A model generated the notes under the pieces. It worked only from the letters and a program-made list of their open reading frames with translations, ran no database searches and was not told the DNA's origin. The position numbers and the translations under genes are program-made. Below, in pieces: positions 1 through 9,601 of a DNA stretch of 64,000 bases (its first letter is position 1; each line of letters starts with the position of its first letter). Origin of the DNA: JAJFJD01 sp965228975 (GTDB taxonomy: Bacteria; Pseudomonadota; Alphaproteobacteria; UBA8366); assembly GCA_965228975.1 (NCBI GenBank), contig OZ245851.1, forward strand, positions 1 to 64,000, written 5' to 3'.

Positions 1-295
1 CCGTAACGGGTACAAGAACGCTCATCCGGTCTCCGGTGGCAAACGCCTATCCTTTGCGCCAACCGCGCCGATCAGGGCGCGACGGGAGTCGGCCGGGATA
101 TGACAATCGTCGATGAATAGTCCATAAACCATTATGCTGCGGGCCTCGTGTCGGCGTGCTAACGCTAGCCGCCCGTCCCTCATTGCAATGCCCATTCGTC
201 AACGCCTGATAATCGAAGAAAGTGGAATATTCGTTCTTTCAGATTTTATCGATCATTTTACGGCGATACCAATGAATCTCAAATCGGTGACGGCG
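1..295. other. Non-coding left edge, nothing recognised
   Basis: No open frame here has a convincing start, ribosome site and codon use. The only frame of note, from about position 134, runs antisense into the SDR gene and resembles no family I know. I see no tRNA, hairpin with T-run or repeat. The stretch is the downstream flank of the SDR dehydrogenase gene. Confidence 0.4.
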
Positions 296-1048
296 TTATT
301 CTCGCAACGCGGGGAGACCGACTCCGGTCGACTCGAAGCCGCCGTCGACCGCCACGACTTGGCCGGTGACGTAGCTTGCTTTGTCCGAGCATAGAAAGAC
401 GATGACCTCGGCGATTTCCCGTTCGACACCATAGCGGTTGAGTGGGATCGCATCGTGATAGGCGGCCCGGATTTCCGGCGTGTGGACCGCCAGCGCCAGT
501 TTTGTGTCGACCGGACCCGGTGCGACGCAGTTCGCCCGCACGCCGAACTCGCCCCATTCGGCGGCCTGTTGCTGGGTCAGGTGGATGACGCCCGCCTTGC
601 TGGTGCCGTAAGCGACCCGCAACGTGCTGGCACGCAGCCCCGAGATCGAGGCGATGTTCACGATCGCGCCCTGGTTTTCGATCAAGGCCGGCGCCGCCCC
701 CTGCGAGCAGAGAAAGACCCCGTCCAGATTCGTTGCCATCACCGTGCGCCACTGCTCGAAACTCGTCTTGCCGATCGGGCCGAAATCGGCGACGCCCGCA
801 TTGTTGACCAAGGCGTCAAGCCGACTGAATTCTTTCAGCACCTCGTCGAGCATTCGGTCCACCTGCTCCGGCTGCGAGACGTCGCAGACCATCGGCAACA
901 CGTTGTCCAGGTCACGGGCCGCCGTGAGCAGGGCATCGGCATCGCGGTCGATCATGGCGACGCGCCGCCCTTCCTCAAGGAACAGCTGGGTCGTGGCCAA
1001 GCCGATGCCGCGCGCCGCGCCGGTTACGATGGCTGTCTTCTCGGTCAT
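296..1048 (-). CDS. SDR-family NAD(P)-dependent oxidoreductase
   Basis: A classical short-chain dehydrogenase of 250 residues, the normal family length. The N-terminal Rossmann motif TGAARGIG (residues 9-16), the NNAG motif near residue 87 and the catalytic YGTSK (YxxxK) near residue 147 are all present, as is the C-terminal VDGG segment typical of FabG-like enzymes. It should reduce or oxidise a carbonyl or hydroxyl group in the cytoplasm. The start ATG is preceded by GAGGA at suitable spacing. It is divergent from the AtuA-like gene across about 150 bases, so a shared control region is possible. The substrate cannot be read from sequence; catabolic neighbours suggest a hydroxyacyl or small-alcohol substrate. 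Confidence 0.9.
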   Translation of the reverse strand: MTEKTAIVTGAARGIGLATTQLFLEEGRRVAMIDRDADALLTAARDLDNVLPMVCDVSQPEQVDRMLDEVLKEFSRLDALVNNAGVADFGPIGKTSFEQWRTVMATNLDGVFLCSQGAAPALIENQGAIVNIASISGLRASTLRVAYGTSKAGVIHLTQQQAAEWGEFGVRANCVAPGPVDTKLALAVHTPEIRAAYHDAIPLNRYGVEREIAEVIVFLCSDKASYVTGQVVAVDGGFESTGVGLPALRE

Positions 1049-1197
1049 GTTATCCTCGGTTTTCGGATGTCATCGCGTGTTCGTGCAGACCTTACATCTT
1101 TCCGGCTGTAGCGGCAGGGCGATTCGCAGGATAGTGCCGCCACCGCTATTATTCCGCGAAGAAAGTTCATTTATCTCGACCGGGAAAGGGATGCGTC

Positions 1198-2583
1198 ATG
1201 GCCAGCACGGATGAGGTCCGCGTGTTAGCAGGGTCCGGCGTTTGTGGTGCGGGGTTTCGCGCCGAATCGCTGGAAGAGGGGATGGGCAAGAAACCTCATT
1301 TCATCGGATGCGACGGCGGATCGACCGACCCCGGGCCCTTTCCGCTGGGCTCCGGCCAAACCAGTTTCGCCCGCACGTCGATTAAGCGGGACATGCGGTT
1401 GATGCTGCTGGCCGCGCGCAAGGCGAAGATTCCCCTTCTCTTGGGCACGGCGGGAACGTCCGGTGGCGCGCCGCATGTACAGGCTGCCCGGGAAATCCTG
1501 ATGGAAATCGCCGAGGAGGAAGGGCTGAAGTTCCCTCTCGCGGTGATCCATGCGGAACAGGACAAAGAGTATCTCAAGAAACGGCTCCGCGAAGGCCGGA
1601 TCAAACCGCTCGACCCGGCGCCGCATTTCGACGAGGAAACGATCGACAAGTCCGAGCGCATCGTCGGCATGATGGGCGAGGAACCGTTCATGAAGGCGTT
1701 GGACAATGGTGCCGAGGTCGTGTTGACGGGCCGGTCGAGCGACTGCGCGATCTACGCCGGCATTCCGATCCGCAACGGTATCCCGGAAGGGATCGCCTGG
1801 CATGCGGCGAAGATCCTGGAATGCGGGACGGCGGCGGTCGAGCAGCGCAAGGCGTCGGACAGCTTGTTCGCGACCTGCCGCAGCGATCATTTCGACATCG
1901 AGGCGCTGGACGACACGCTGCGCTGCACGCCGCAGAGCGTGGCCTCGCATAGCCTGTATGAAAATGCCGATCCGTTCCGGCTGGTGGAGTCGAACGGGAC
2001 GATGGACCTCAGCGGTTCGACATACGAAGCGCTCGATGACAAACGGGTGCGCGTGTCGAACAGCGCCTTCGAGCCCGCCGATCGCTACACGGTGAAGCTC
2101 GAAGGGGCCGAGCTGGTCGGCTACCAGACCATCGTCATCGGCGGCGTGCGCGATCCGTACATCCTGCGTCAGCTCGATAGCTGGATCGAGAAGATCTACG
2201 CGAGCGTGCACAAGCGCGTACATGACATCTACGGCGATACGATCAGCCGCGACGACTACGTCTTCAACATCCGCGTCTACGGCAGGGACGGGGTGATGGG
2301 GCCGCTGGAACCGGAGACGGAACTGCGCACCCACGAGGTCTGCATGATCATGGAGGCGACCGCGCCGACCCAGGATATGGCGACCTCGGTTGCGACCGTC
2401 GCGCGCCACAAGGCGCTACATGAGCCGATCCCCGAGTGGAGCGGCCTGATCACCGGCCTCGCCTGCACCTACAGTCCCGCCCATCTCGAGCGTGGCGCGG
2501 TGTACCGGTTCAACGTCAACCATGTGGTCGAGCCGGACGACCCGTATGAGATGTTCCCCATCGAATACGTGAACGTGGGCTGA
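1198..2583 (+). CDS. AtuA-like acyclic terpene utilisation family protein (DUF1446)
   Basis: 461 residues. The N-terminus (VLAGSGVCGAGF, then FIGCDGGSTDPGP) matches the DUF1446 family typified by AtuA of the Pseudomonas acyclic terpene (citronellol/geraniol) pathway. The biochemical role of this family is not settled, although its genes accompany CoA-linked catabolic genes. The frame is intact to the YVNVG end. A small DUF4387 gene follows after 24 bases in the same direction, an association I know from other genomes where the two act as one module. No AtuC/AtuF carboxylase lies next to it, so the terpene substrate is only the family name and not a prediction. In-frame alternative starts further downstream exist, but this ATG keeps the conserved N-terminus. 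Confidence 0.85.
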   Translation: MASTDEVRVLAGSGVCGAGFRAESLEEGMGKKPHFIGCDGGSTDPGPFPLGSGQTSFARTSIKRDMRLMLLAARKAKIPLLLGTAGTSGGAPHVQAAREILMEIAEEEGLKFPLAVIHAEQDKEYLKKRLREGRIKPLDPAPHFDEETIDKSERIVGMMGEEPFMKALDNGAEVVLTGRSSDCAIYAGIPIRNGIPEGIAWHAAKILECGTAAVEQRKASDSLFATCRSDHFDIEALDDTLRCTPQSVASHSLYENADPFRLVESNGTMDLSGSTYEALDDKRVRVSNSAFEPADRYTVKLEGAELVGYQTIVIGGVRDPYILRQLDSWIEKIYASVHKRVHDIYGDTISRDDYVFNIRVYGRDGVMGPLEPETELRTHEVCMIMEATAPTQDMATSVATVARHKALHEPIPEWSGLITGLACTYSPAHLERGAVYRFNVNHVVEPDDPYEMFPIEYVNVG

Positions 2584-2607
2584 CGGGCGGCGAGGGAGAG
2601 TGACGGC

Positions 2608-2922
2608 ATGGCGACCCTAGGCGAACTGGCGAAACTGATCCGGTCGAAGAATGCCGGCCCGTTCGTGATGACCATCGATGTGATGTTCGGCGACGAAGAG
2701 ACCTATGAAAAGGTCAAGAAGTCCGGCGTATTGAGCCGCAAGCTGATCGCCGAGACCTACAAGATTTCCGAGAACCAGGTGCAGTTCTTCGAGGTCGACA
2801 ACTGCTACGCCTTCAAGGCGTCGATCCCGCGGCCTTATTTCCAGGGAGACCTGATGGATAGCGACAGTCATGCCGGTCAGCAATACGCTCCCTTCGTCGA
2901 TATCGAGGTTCCGGGTACGTAA
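2608..2922 (+). CDS. DUF4387 domain-containing protein
   Basis: 104 residues, full family length. It has the conserved LIRSKNAGPF segment (residues 10-19), a central MFGD-E-TYEKV stretch and the C-terminal QQYAPFVDIEVP end typical of DUF4387. The function is unknown. In other genomes it is a separate small gene after, or fused to, AtuA/DUF1446 proteins, so it probably forms a complex or works in sequence with the product of the gene just upstream. A GAGGGAGAG ribosome site precedes the ATG. It has no signal peptide or membrane segment, so it is cytoplasmic. Confidence 0.85.
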   Translation: MATLGELAKLIRSKNAGPFVMTIDVMFGDEETYEKVKKSGVLSRKLIAETYKISENQVQFFEVDNCYAFKASIPRPYFQGDLMDSDSHAGQQYAPFVDIEVPGT

Positions 2923-2928
2923 CCGGGA

Positions 2929-3579
2929 TTAGTCGTCGAACAGGCTGCGCCAGCCGGACCAGTTTTCGATGTGGGTGGCCATGATCTCATATCCCGCCGC
3001 GGTCGGGTGCAGACCGTCCGACGCCCGCAACGCGGCGTCCCATGCCGGGTCCGTGCTCAGCGGCGCATAGACATCCAGATAGGGAACATCGTGGTTCGCC
3101 GCCATATCGGCATAGGCCGCGCTATACGCGGCGATGTCGTCGTTCCGGAAGTCGTAGATGACGCCGGGCAGGCGGTCCAACGGCATCATCGCTTCGACGA
3201 CCGGCGTCGGGCCGACGGAGAGGACCGGGCCGAACTCCTTTGCCTTGGTCAGCATGTCGCCGATCAGGTCGAGCGAGCGGTCGAGCGGCACGCGCTGCCC
3301 GTCCATCGCCTCGCTTTTTTCATGGGCGCTATCGTTGATGCCGACGGCGAACACCGTGGCGCAATTGTATCCGGGTTTCAGCCGGGCGCGGCATTCCGCA
3401 TCCCAACGCGGTTCGATCAGCGCCGACGTATCGGCGCGAATACCGAGGTTGTAGACCGTCACGTCATGCCCGCGCGCCACTTCCGCTTGGCCGACGCGCA
3501 TCGGCCAGCCGAGCAGTGTCTCGTCGCCGGTCCCATGGGTGATGCTATCGCCGATGAAGCCGATTCGGATTTGAACCAT
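2929..3579 (-). CDS. SGNH/GDSL-type esterase or lipase
   Basis: 216 residues with SGNH hydrolase blocks: GDSITHG near residue 10 (nucleophile Ser), the GIND block near residue 100 (Asn) and DGLHPTAAGY near the C-terminus (catalytic Asp and His). It lacks a signal peptide, so it should act on an ester or acyl group in the cytoplasm. Its stop lies only 6 bases from the convergent DUF4387 stop. A RidA-like gene sits 25 bases upstream on the same strand, so the two are probably co-transcribed. The substrate is unknown. Confidence 0.85.
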   Translation of the reverse strand: MVQIRIGFIGDSITHGTGDETLLGWPMRVGQAEVARGHDVTVYNLGIRADTSALIEPRWDAECRARLKPGYNCATVFAVGINDSAHEKSEAMDGQRVPLDRSLDLIGDMLTKAKEFGPVLSVGPTPVVEAMMPLDRLPGVIYDFRNDDIAAYSAAYADMAANHDVPYLDVYAPLSTDPAWDAALRASDGLHPTAAGYEIMATHIENWSGWRSLFDD

Positions 3580-3604
3580 TCGATCGTGATCCTCTGTCGT
3601 GGCG

Positions 3605-4066
3605 TTACTTAACCGCCGCCTGAAGGTCGATCATGACCGGGGCGTTCTGCGGCAGGCGCATCATGCCGAGCACGCTGCGGGGATGTTTGCCCGCGTCGCC
3701 AAAGGCGGTCGTGAAAACGCCGGAGGCGTGATCGGCGATCCGCGAGATGCCGTCGAACTCCTCGGTGCAAGAAACATAGCAGCGAAGTTGCAGAATGCCC
3801 GCGATACGAGCCAGGTCGCCGCCCGCCGCATGTTTCATCCAGTTCAGAGCCTGCAGCGCACAAATCTGCATCTGCCGCGCGGCTTCCGCTTCGTCCACGT
3901 CACGGTCCACCTTGCCCAACGATCTTATCTCGCCGTCTTCCTTGGCGAGTTGTCCGGCCAGATACACGATGCCGTTGTGCAGCTTGTAAGGCTCGTAGTC
4001 GAATGCTGGCCGGCCCGGTTCGGGCAGGACCAAGCCGGCGTCTCGCAGTCGGGTTTCGGGATCCAT
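3605..4066 (-). CDS. RidA/YjgF-family protein
   Basis: 153 residues from the ATG at 4066, which I prefer to a possible upstream start at 4102 because a perfect AGGAGG lies 5 bases before it. The sequence (TRLRDAGLVLPEPG, then IVYLAGQLAKEDG, then a CYVSC-E-F region and a C-terminal PVMIDLQAAVK) matches the longer RidA/YjgF subgroup. RidA deaminates reactive enamine and imine intermediates from PLP enzymes, but this subgroup is often specialised to pathway-specific imines and lacks a proven substrate. It lies just downstream of the acyl-CoA synthetase gene (about 33 bases) on the same strand, so the three-gene run synthetase, RidA, esterase is likely one operon. Confidence 0.85.
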   Translation of the reverse strand: MDPETRLRDAGLVLPEPGRPAFDYEPYKLHNGIVYLAGQLAKEDGEIRSLGKVDRDVDEAEAARQMQICALQALNWMKHAAGGDLARIAGILQLRCYVSCTEEFDGISRIADHASGVFTTAFGDAGKHPRSVLGMMRLPQNAPVMIDLQAAVK

Positions 4067-4098
4067 TGAGCCTCCTGATTTTCTTGCGTCGGCCGGGG

Positions 4099-6273
4099 TC
4101 ATGCGCGCCGGGCCATATAGCGTTCGTGTTGGCCGATGGCGGCGACGCCGTTGGATGCGGCCGGCAATTCGTCATAGGTCGGGATGCCGCGGTCGAGCGC
4201 GAGAGCACGGTACCGGACCTTCGCTTCCTCATAGCGCGGATTGCCGTCGGACCGAAGCACCAATAGGAAATGCGCTTTGTCCGGGTGATCGCGGCGGACA
4301 CGTTCGCCCGCATCCAGGAAATTCACCATCAATTGATCACCGTCGTCCGCCTGACTGACGATGACCGACATGTTGATATGCATGACGACCGCCTGCGGCG
4401 ATTCCTGTTCGAAGATGGTACGCAAGACCGTTTCCGCATCGCGCCCTTCATTGGAGATCAAGACCGGGCGCGGCGCGTCGACGGGGTTGTTGTAGGTGGC
4501 GCCCGGATCGAGCGCCAACGCGTCCAGCATGTCCACGGTCGACTGACGGAACGGCGCCACGGTGATACCCGCGCGCGCGAAGGTGTCGACGCCCAGCACG
4601 CTGGTCCCGCCACCGTTGCCGAACAGCACGGCCTCGGTCGTCGGACGGTCGGGACGCGGGGTCAAGCATTGCAGCGCCAGCAGCTTGTCGATGAATTCGT
4701 CGAAGGTCTCGGCCAAGATCGTGCCGGTCTGCCGCGACAACGCGTCCCACACCCGGTCGTCCCCGGCGAGGGCGCCGGTATGCGATACCGCGGCCGAATG
4801 GCCGAGTTCGCTGCGGCCGCCTTTGAGGATAACCACCGGCTTTACCGGCATCCGATTACGCAGGAGGTCGAACATCCGCCGGCCGTCCTTCGCGCCTTCG
4901 AGATACATCCCGATCACCCGCGTGTCGGGGTCGGCGAGATAGAACTCCAGTAAGTCTTCCGGACCGATATCGGCGCAATTGCCGACCGTCATCACACCGC
5001 TGAAACGCAGGCCGCGATGGTTGCCGCGCCGGATGGTGTCGACGCCGAGCCCGCCGCTTTGCAGGATGACCCCGACCGAGCCTCTCTCGGGCAGGGCGTC
5101 GTAGCAGAAGGTCAGGCCGCCGCGCGGCGAATGGCCGCCGTTGCAGTTCGGCCCCAGCACCCGTACGCCGGCCTCCCGTGCCGCGTCGACCAGGTCCCGT
5201 TGCAAGATGTCGTTACCGCTTTCGGTGAACCCGCTCGACGTGACATGCGCGAATTTCAGGCGACCCTTCGCCTGGCTCAGCAGGTCGGGCACCCGCGCAC
5301 CCGGGATCGCGACATAGGCGTAATCGACCGGCGCCGGCGTGTCGGCGAAACTGGGATAAGCCTTCAACCCATCCAGTTCCGTCGCGGTCGGGTGGATCGC
5401 GATCAGCTTCTCGCGGTCGAAGCCGTATGTCAGCAATTGGTCGATGACAATGTTGGCGCGGTTCGGACGGTTGGTCGACGCGCCGATCACCGCCATCAGC
5501 TTCGGCGTAAACAGCGGGGCGAACCGGGCGCGGATGGTTTCGGCGTCGTAGGCGGGAAGGAGGATTTGGGATGGATGGCCGGTTCCGGTGTTGAGCACGA
5601 TGCGGGCATCGGCGGCGACCGCGTTGTCGGCAGACACGATTAGCGGATTGATGTCGATTTCCCGGACTTGGTTTCGGAAACGCATCATCAGTCCGTTGCC
5701 GCCGCCGACCTGCAGGAGAACGTCCAGCAGCGCATCCTTCGACGCGACGGCGCCGCCCCGCGCGCCTTCCAGGATCGGGGCGGCAGTCAGCTCGGCCAGC
5801 ATTTCCTCCGCGTCGGCCCGGTCGATCGGGCAGAGACGAAACGCCACGTCGGCGAAGATTTCAACGAACACGCCACCCAACCCGACCATGACGACGGGGC
5901 CGAATTGCGGGTCGTTGAATCCGCCGACGATCACCTCATGTCCGGCCGGCGCCATTTCCTCGACGAGGAAACCGTCGAGCGCGAGCCCCTGCGCAGCAAT
6001 GGCTTTCTGCATTTCGGCGGCGGCTGCCTTCGCGTCGTCCGGCGATTTCAAATCGAGGCGTACCGCGCCCGCGTCGCTCTTGTGGACAAGTGTCGGTGCG
6101 ACACCTTTTACCGCGACAGGAAAGGTCAGCGATGAACAGGCGCCGCCGACCTTCCCGGGGTCGTCTACGGTTTGGCCGCGCGGTACGGTAATGCCCAAGG
6201 CGGACAGGATCGCCTTACCGTCGGGTTCGCTGAGCGTGGGCTGGCTTCGCTCGATGGCTGCCGTGAGAAGCAC
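4099..6273 (-). CDS. ADP-forming acyl-CoA synthetase / acetate-CoA ligase family
   Basis: 724 residues in the permuted fused arrangement: an ATP-grasp domain first (about residues 1-235, with FPVAVKGVAPTLVHKSDAGAV and the REIDINPL metal-site region), then a CoA-binding Rossmann domain (about 250-380, MAVIGASTNRPN) and succinyl-CoA-ligase-like domains. SHTGALAG carries the phospho-histidine expected in NDP-forming synthetases. It should activate a carboxylic acid with CoA and ATP reversibly. It starts with GTG; I see no strong ribosome site, so the exact start is uncertain. It heads the operon with the RidA-like and esterase genes and sits among beta-oxidation-type genes, which fits activation of a catabolic organic acid. 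Confidence 0.88.
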   Translation of the reverse strand: MLLTAAIERSQPTLSEPDGKAILSALGITVPRGQTVDDPGKVGGACSSLTFPVAVKGVAPTLVHKSDAGAVRLDLKSPDDAKAAAAEMQKAIAAQGLALDGFLVEEMAPAGHEVIVGGFNDPQFGPVVMVGLGGVFVEIFADVAFRLCPIDRADAEEMLAELTAAPILEGARGGAVASKDALLDVLLQVGGGNGLMMRFRNQVREIDINPLIVSADNAVAADARIVLNTGTGHPSQILLPAYDAETIRARFAPLFTPKLMAVIGASTNRPNRANIVIDQLLTYGFDREKLIAIHPTATELDGLKAYPSFADTPAPVDYAYVAIPGARVPDLLSQAKGRLKFAHVTSSGFTESGNDILQRDLVDAAREAGVRVLGPNCNGGHSPRGGLTFCYDALPERGSVGVILQSGGLGVDTIRRGNHRGLRFSGVMTVGNCADIGPEDLLEFYLADPDTRVIGMYLEGAKDGRRMFDLLRNRMPVKPVVILKGGRSELGHSAAVSHTGALAGDDRVWDALSRQTGTILAETFDEFIDKLLALQCLTPRPDRPTTEAVLFGNGGGTSVLGVDTFARAGITVAPFRQSTVDMLDALALDPGATYNNPVDAPRPVLISNEGRDAETVLRTIFEQESPQAVVMHINMSVIVSQADDGDQLMVNFLDAGERVRRDHPDKAHFLLVLRSDGNPRYEEAKVRYRALALDRGIPTYDELPAASNGVAAIGQHERYMARRA

Positions 6274-6397
6274 GGCCGGATCGGGGCTGGACGGCGGTAT
6301 GGCGGCCTCTCCGTGGATTGGGATAGCTTTTCAGGGCTCCGGCTAACCCCGAGACCTTACCGCCAATCGAGCGCATTGATCCAATCTGCCGGAATAA

Positions 6398-7912
6398 TCA
6401 CTCCGCCGCCTGTTGCAACTCCGGCTCGGGGTAGAGTTCGTCCATGGCGATGCTGCGGCCGTTGTCGAGCACGATGCGCGCGTGGTAGCGCTTCAGCAGG
6501 CGCGGCTCCGGCACACCGCAACTATGGGCGATGATGCCGATTTCCTTCTGCATGTTCTTCGCGTAATTCGCCACGCGCACGGACTTGCTGGCGGGGTCGA
6601 GGCCGTATTGCAGTTTCGGGTCGTGCGTCGTGATGCCGGTGGGGCAGGTGTTCTTGTTGCACTGGAGCGCTTGGATACAGCCGAGGGCGAACATGAAACC
6701 GCGTGCGGAATTCACGAAATCCGCGCCGGCGCAATAGGCCCAGGCCACGTCCGACGGATTGATCATCTTGCCGCTGGCGCAAACCTTCACCCGGTCGCGC
6801 AGCCCGTGCATCTTCAGGATATCAACGACCAGCGGCAGGCTTTCGCGCAACGGCATGCCCATATTGTCGATCAGGCTCATGGGGGCGGCGCCGGTACCGC
6901 CGTCCGCGCTATCGATGGTGATGAAATCGGGGGCGCTCTCCTTGCCGCGCTCGTTGATCCGTTTGCACATGGAGTCGAAAAATCCGTAGGCCCCGACCAC
7001 GACCTTGAAGCCCACGGGCTTGCCGGTGACGTCGCGGATATAGTTGAGCATGTCGATCAGGTCGTCGACGGAATCGACCTCCGGATGCCGGTTCGGGCTG
7101 ATGGCGTCCTGGCCGACGTGGATGCCGCGGATCTTCGAGATTTCCTCGGTGACCTTCGCCCCGGGCAGGATTCCGCCCTTCCCGGGTTTTGCGCCTTGGC
7201 TGAGTTTCAGCTCGAACATCTTGACCTGTTCATGTGCGGCCACCTCGCGCAGCTTGTCTTCGTCGAAGCCGCCCTCGGGCTTTCGGACGCCGAACTTCGC
7301 GGTGCCGATCTGGAAGACGATGTCGGCGCCGCCTTCGAGGTGATACGGCGACAGCCCGCCTTCGCCGGTATTCATCCAGACACCCGCCTTCTTCGCGCCG
7401 GCGGATAGCGCGCGGACGGCGGGGATGGAGATCGCGCCATAGCTCATGCCCGAGATGTTGAATGTGCTCGCCGTGGTGTAGGGGTGTCTGCAGTAGGGAC
7501 CGATGACCACCTCGCCCGGCTCCCGCGAGTCTTCTTCCAAGGTTGGGAACGGGCAGTTCACGAAATACACCGTCCCGGCCGGGCGCAGGTCGCGGGTCGA
7601 GCCGAAGGCGACAGTGGAATCGATATCCTTTGCCGCCCGATAGACCCAGGATCGCTCGGCGCGGTTGAACGGCATTTCCTCCCGGTCGAGGGCGAAGAAA
7701 TACTGTCGGAAAAACTCGCCGAGATGTTCGAAGAGATAGCGGAAGCGGGCAATGACCGGATAGTTGCGCCGCAGCGTGCTTTCCCGCTGCGTCTTGTCGC
7801 GGATATAGGTGAAGGCGAACCACAGCACGCCGATGCCGACCGCGAAAATGAACAGGAAGGACAAGACCTCCAGGACGGCAACGACGACTTGGGGGAGTTG
7901 GCTCATATCCAT
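6398..7912 (-). CDS. FMN-binding glutamate synthase-family protein, membrane-anchored
   Basis: 504 residues from the ATG at 7912; a TTG 15 bases upstream is possible. Residues about 8-35 form one hydrophobic segment (VLSFLFIFAVGIGVLWFAF), then the glutamate-synthase FMN/Fe-S domain follows: NISGMSYGAIS, GEGGLSPYH, the substrate and FMN loops (KPGKGG, SADGGTGAAP) and the 3Fe-4S cysteine cluster CIQALQCNKNTCPTG. The N-terminal amidotransferase domain of true GltB is absent, so glutamine hydrolysis here is unlikely. Members of this shorter family are widespread and mostly of unknown substrate; some are linked to methylated amine or glutamate metabolism. It is a single gene, 124 bases downstream of the divergent acyl-CoA synthetase. 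Confidence 0.85.
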   Translation of the reverse strand: MDMSQLPQVVVAVLEVLSFLFIFAVGIGVLWFAFTYIRDKTQRESTLRRNYPVIARFRYLFEHLGEFFRQYFFALDREEMPFNRAERSWVYRAAKDIDSTVAFGSTRDLRPAGTVYFVNCPFPTLEEDSREPGEVVIGPYCRHPYTTASTFNISGMSYGAISIPAVRALSAGAKKAGVWMNTGEGGLSPYHLEGGADIVFQIGTAKFGVRKPEGGFDEDKLREVAAHEQVKMFELKLSQGAKPGKGGILPGAKVTEEISKIRGIHVGQDAISPNRHPEVDSVDDLIDMLNYIRDVTGKPVGFKVVVGAYGFFDSMCKRINERGKESAPDFITIDSADGGTGAAPMSLIDNMGMPLRESLPLVVDILKMHGLRDRVKVCASGKMINPSDVAWAYCAGADFVNSARGFMFALGCIQALQCNKNTCPTGITTHDPKLQYGLDPASKSVRVANYAKNMQKEIGIIAHSCGVPEPRLLKRYHARIVLDNGRSIAMDELYPEPELQQAAE

Positions 7913-8034
7913 CGGGATTCGCTCCAAACCTATTTCTCACGGGCCGCGGCTTCCGCCCGGTTGCGGAACATTCTACCGCAAGCCTTCGCACTGCCCGATC
8001 ACATTTGAGTGGCCAGATGTGTGGCAAGAACGGA

Positions 8035-9492
8035 TCACTCGAAAACCGGCTTTTCCTTGGAATACTGTTCTTCCAACAGGGGCCGGAAGCGGGCCATCAA
8101 CTCTTCGTTCGCGCCGAGCGGTGGTTGCTGATCCGCCGGCAACAGGGGGCGGTAGGTGACGTCGCCCAACTCCTCGGCATGCGTGTCCTTGGCGCGATCG
8201 ACGATCTCGGGATCGATGAACGTGTCGAGCACGGAAGCCGCGAGCGTTTTCGCCCCGGCGACCGCGCCTTTATGCGCGATCGAATGCGCGAGTACCGCGC
8301 CGCCGGTCCAGTGATGATAGCTCACGCCGGGCACGTTGCTGGGAAACCACAACCGGGCGCTCGGCACTTTCCAGGTGATGTCGCCGCAGTCGTTCGACGC
8401 CATGATCATTTCCGCCGGGCCGGTCAACGGCCGGGCTTCGGTGTGCAGGCCGATTTCCGGCGCGGCGGCGGCCTTCTGCAACGCCTTGGCGAGGGCCTGT
8501 TCCTCGTCGCTCCAGTCCGGCACGCCGATCATGTCGATATTCCGCTGCACGGTTTCGGCCAGCGTGCGGTTCGCGCGGACCGGCCAGACGGCGCTTTTCA
8601 CCGTGACGTCCCAGGTCGTCTTGGTCATCAGGGCCGCGCCCTCCGCGATCTTCTTGGCCTGCTCGAACAGCGCCTCGGCGCCGTCGGCGGATGGATCGCG
8701 GAAGTACCACCAGACGCTCGCCTCCGCCGGGATCACGTTCGGCTGCGTGCCGCCGTTGGTGATCGCGCGGTGCGCCCGCATCGTCGGCTCCATATGCTCG
8801 CGATACTGCGCGATCCCCATATCCATCAGGACGACCGCGTCCAGCGCGTCGCGCCCGCGCCAGGGGGCCAAGCCCGCATGCGCGGTTTCGCCGTGGAAGG
8901 TGAATTCGGCCGAGACCGCCGCGATCTGGATCTGACCGTATTCGGTGGCGAGTTCGCCCCAGATGTGATCGTGGAAGGCGGCATCGACGTCTTCGAAATA
9001 GCCGTCGCGCACGAAATACGGCCGCGCCAGCACCAGTTCCTCGGCGGGGGCCCCGAACACCTTGAGCGTACCGCCGATGCCGAACCGGTCCATCGCTTTC
9101 TGCACCGCCAGCGCCCCCGCGACCATCACGGCGGCGTTGACGTTATGTCCTTCGCAATGGCCGGGTGCGCCGGGGATGATCTCCTGTTTCTCCGCGATTC
9201 CGGAGACCTGCGAGTTTTCCGGGTTGGCGTCGTACTCGGTGTGCATCGCGATGACCGGGCTGCCGCTGCCGTAGGTCGCCAGGAAAGCGGTCGGGAAACC
9301 CGAAATGCCGCGTTCCACGGCGAAGCCGTGCTCCTCCAGGATACCGGTCATCAGCTTGACCGTCTCGATTTCCTGAAGGCCGGGTTCGGCGAAGCGGAAG
9401 ATCGCATCGCCCAAGGATGCGATGGCCGCGGCGTTGCGGTCGAGATAGTCGAAGACGAAGCGCGTTTCCGCGCCGACATTGCTGGCTGGCAT
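8035..9492 (-). CDS. M20-family amidohydrolase (AbgB-like)
   Basis: 485 residues from the ATG at 9492 (sequence MPASNVGAETRFVFDYLD). The frame stays open upstream but that extension is unlike the family and overlaps the divergent acyl-CoA dehydrogenase gene, so I reject it. Metal-site signatures include AMHTEYDANPE, PGHCEGHNVN and the PAEE pair, and the dimerisation-domain signature ETAHAGLAPWRGRDALDA is present. The length and these blocks match the aminobenzoyl-glutamate utilisation protein B type, which hydrolyses an amide. The real substrate is unknown. It is divergent from the acyl-CoA dehydrogenase gene across 109 bases. Confidence 0.85.
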   Translation of the reverse strand: MPASNVGAETRFVFDYLDRNAAAIASLGDAIFRFAEPGLQEIETVKLMTGILEEHGFAVERGISGFPTAFLATYGSGSPVIAMHTEYDANPENSQVSGIAEKQEIIPGAPGHCEGHNVNAAVMVAGALAVQKAMDRFGIGGTLKVFGAPAEELVLARPYFVRDGYFEDVDAAFHDHIWGELATEYGQIQIAAVSAEFTFHGETAHAGLAPWRGRDALDAVVLMDMGIAQYREHMEPTMRAHRAITNGGTQPNVIPAEASVWWYFRDPSADGAEALFEQAKKIAEGAALMTKTTWDVTVKSAVWPVRANRTLAETVQRNIDMIGVPDWSDEEQALAKALQKAAAAPEIGLHTEARPLTGPAEMIMASNDCGDITWKVPSARLWFPSNVPGVSYHHWTGGAVLAHSIAHKGAVAGAKTLAASVLDTFIDPEIVDRAKDTHAEELGDVTYRPLLPADQQPPLGANEELMARFRPLLEEQYSKEKPVFE

Positions 9493-9601
9493 GGTGCTGA
9501 TTCCGCTGCGCGGTGGAGACTGGTCTATATTAGGCAACGAACCGCCCGGTTGAAATTGCAATCCTGCCGTTACCGCGGCGGTGCGACGGAATAGGTGAAA
9601 C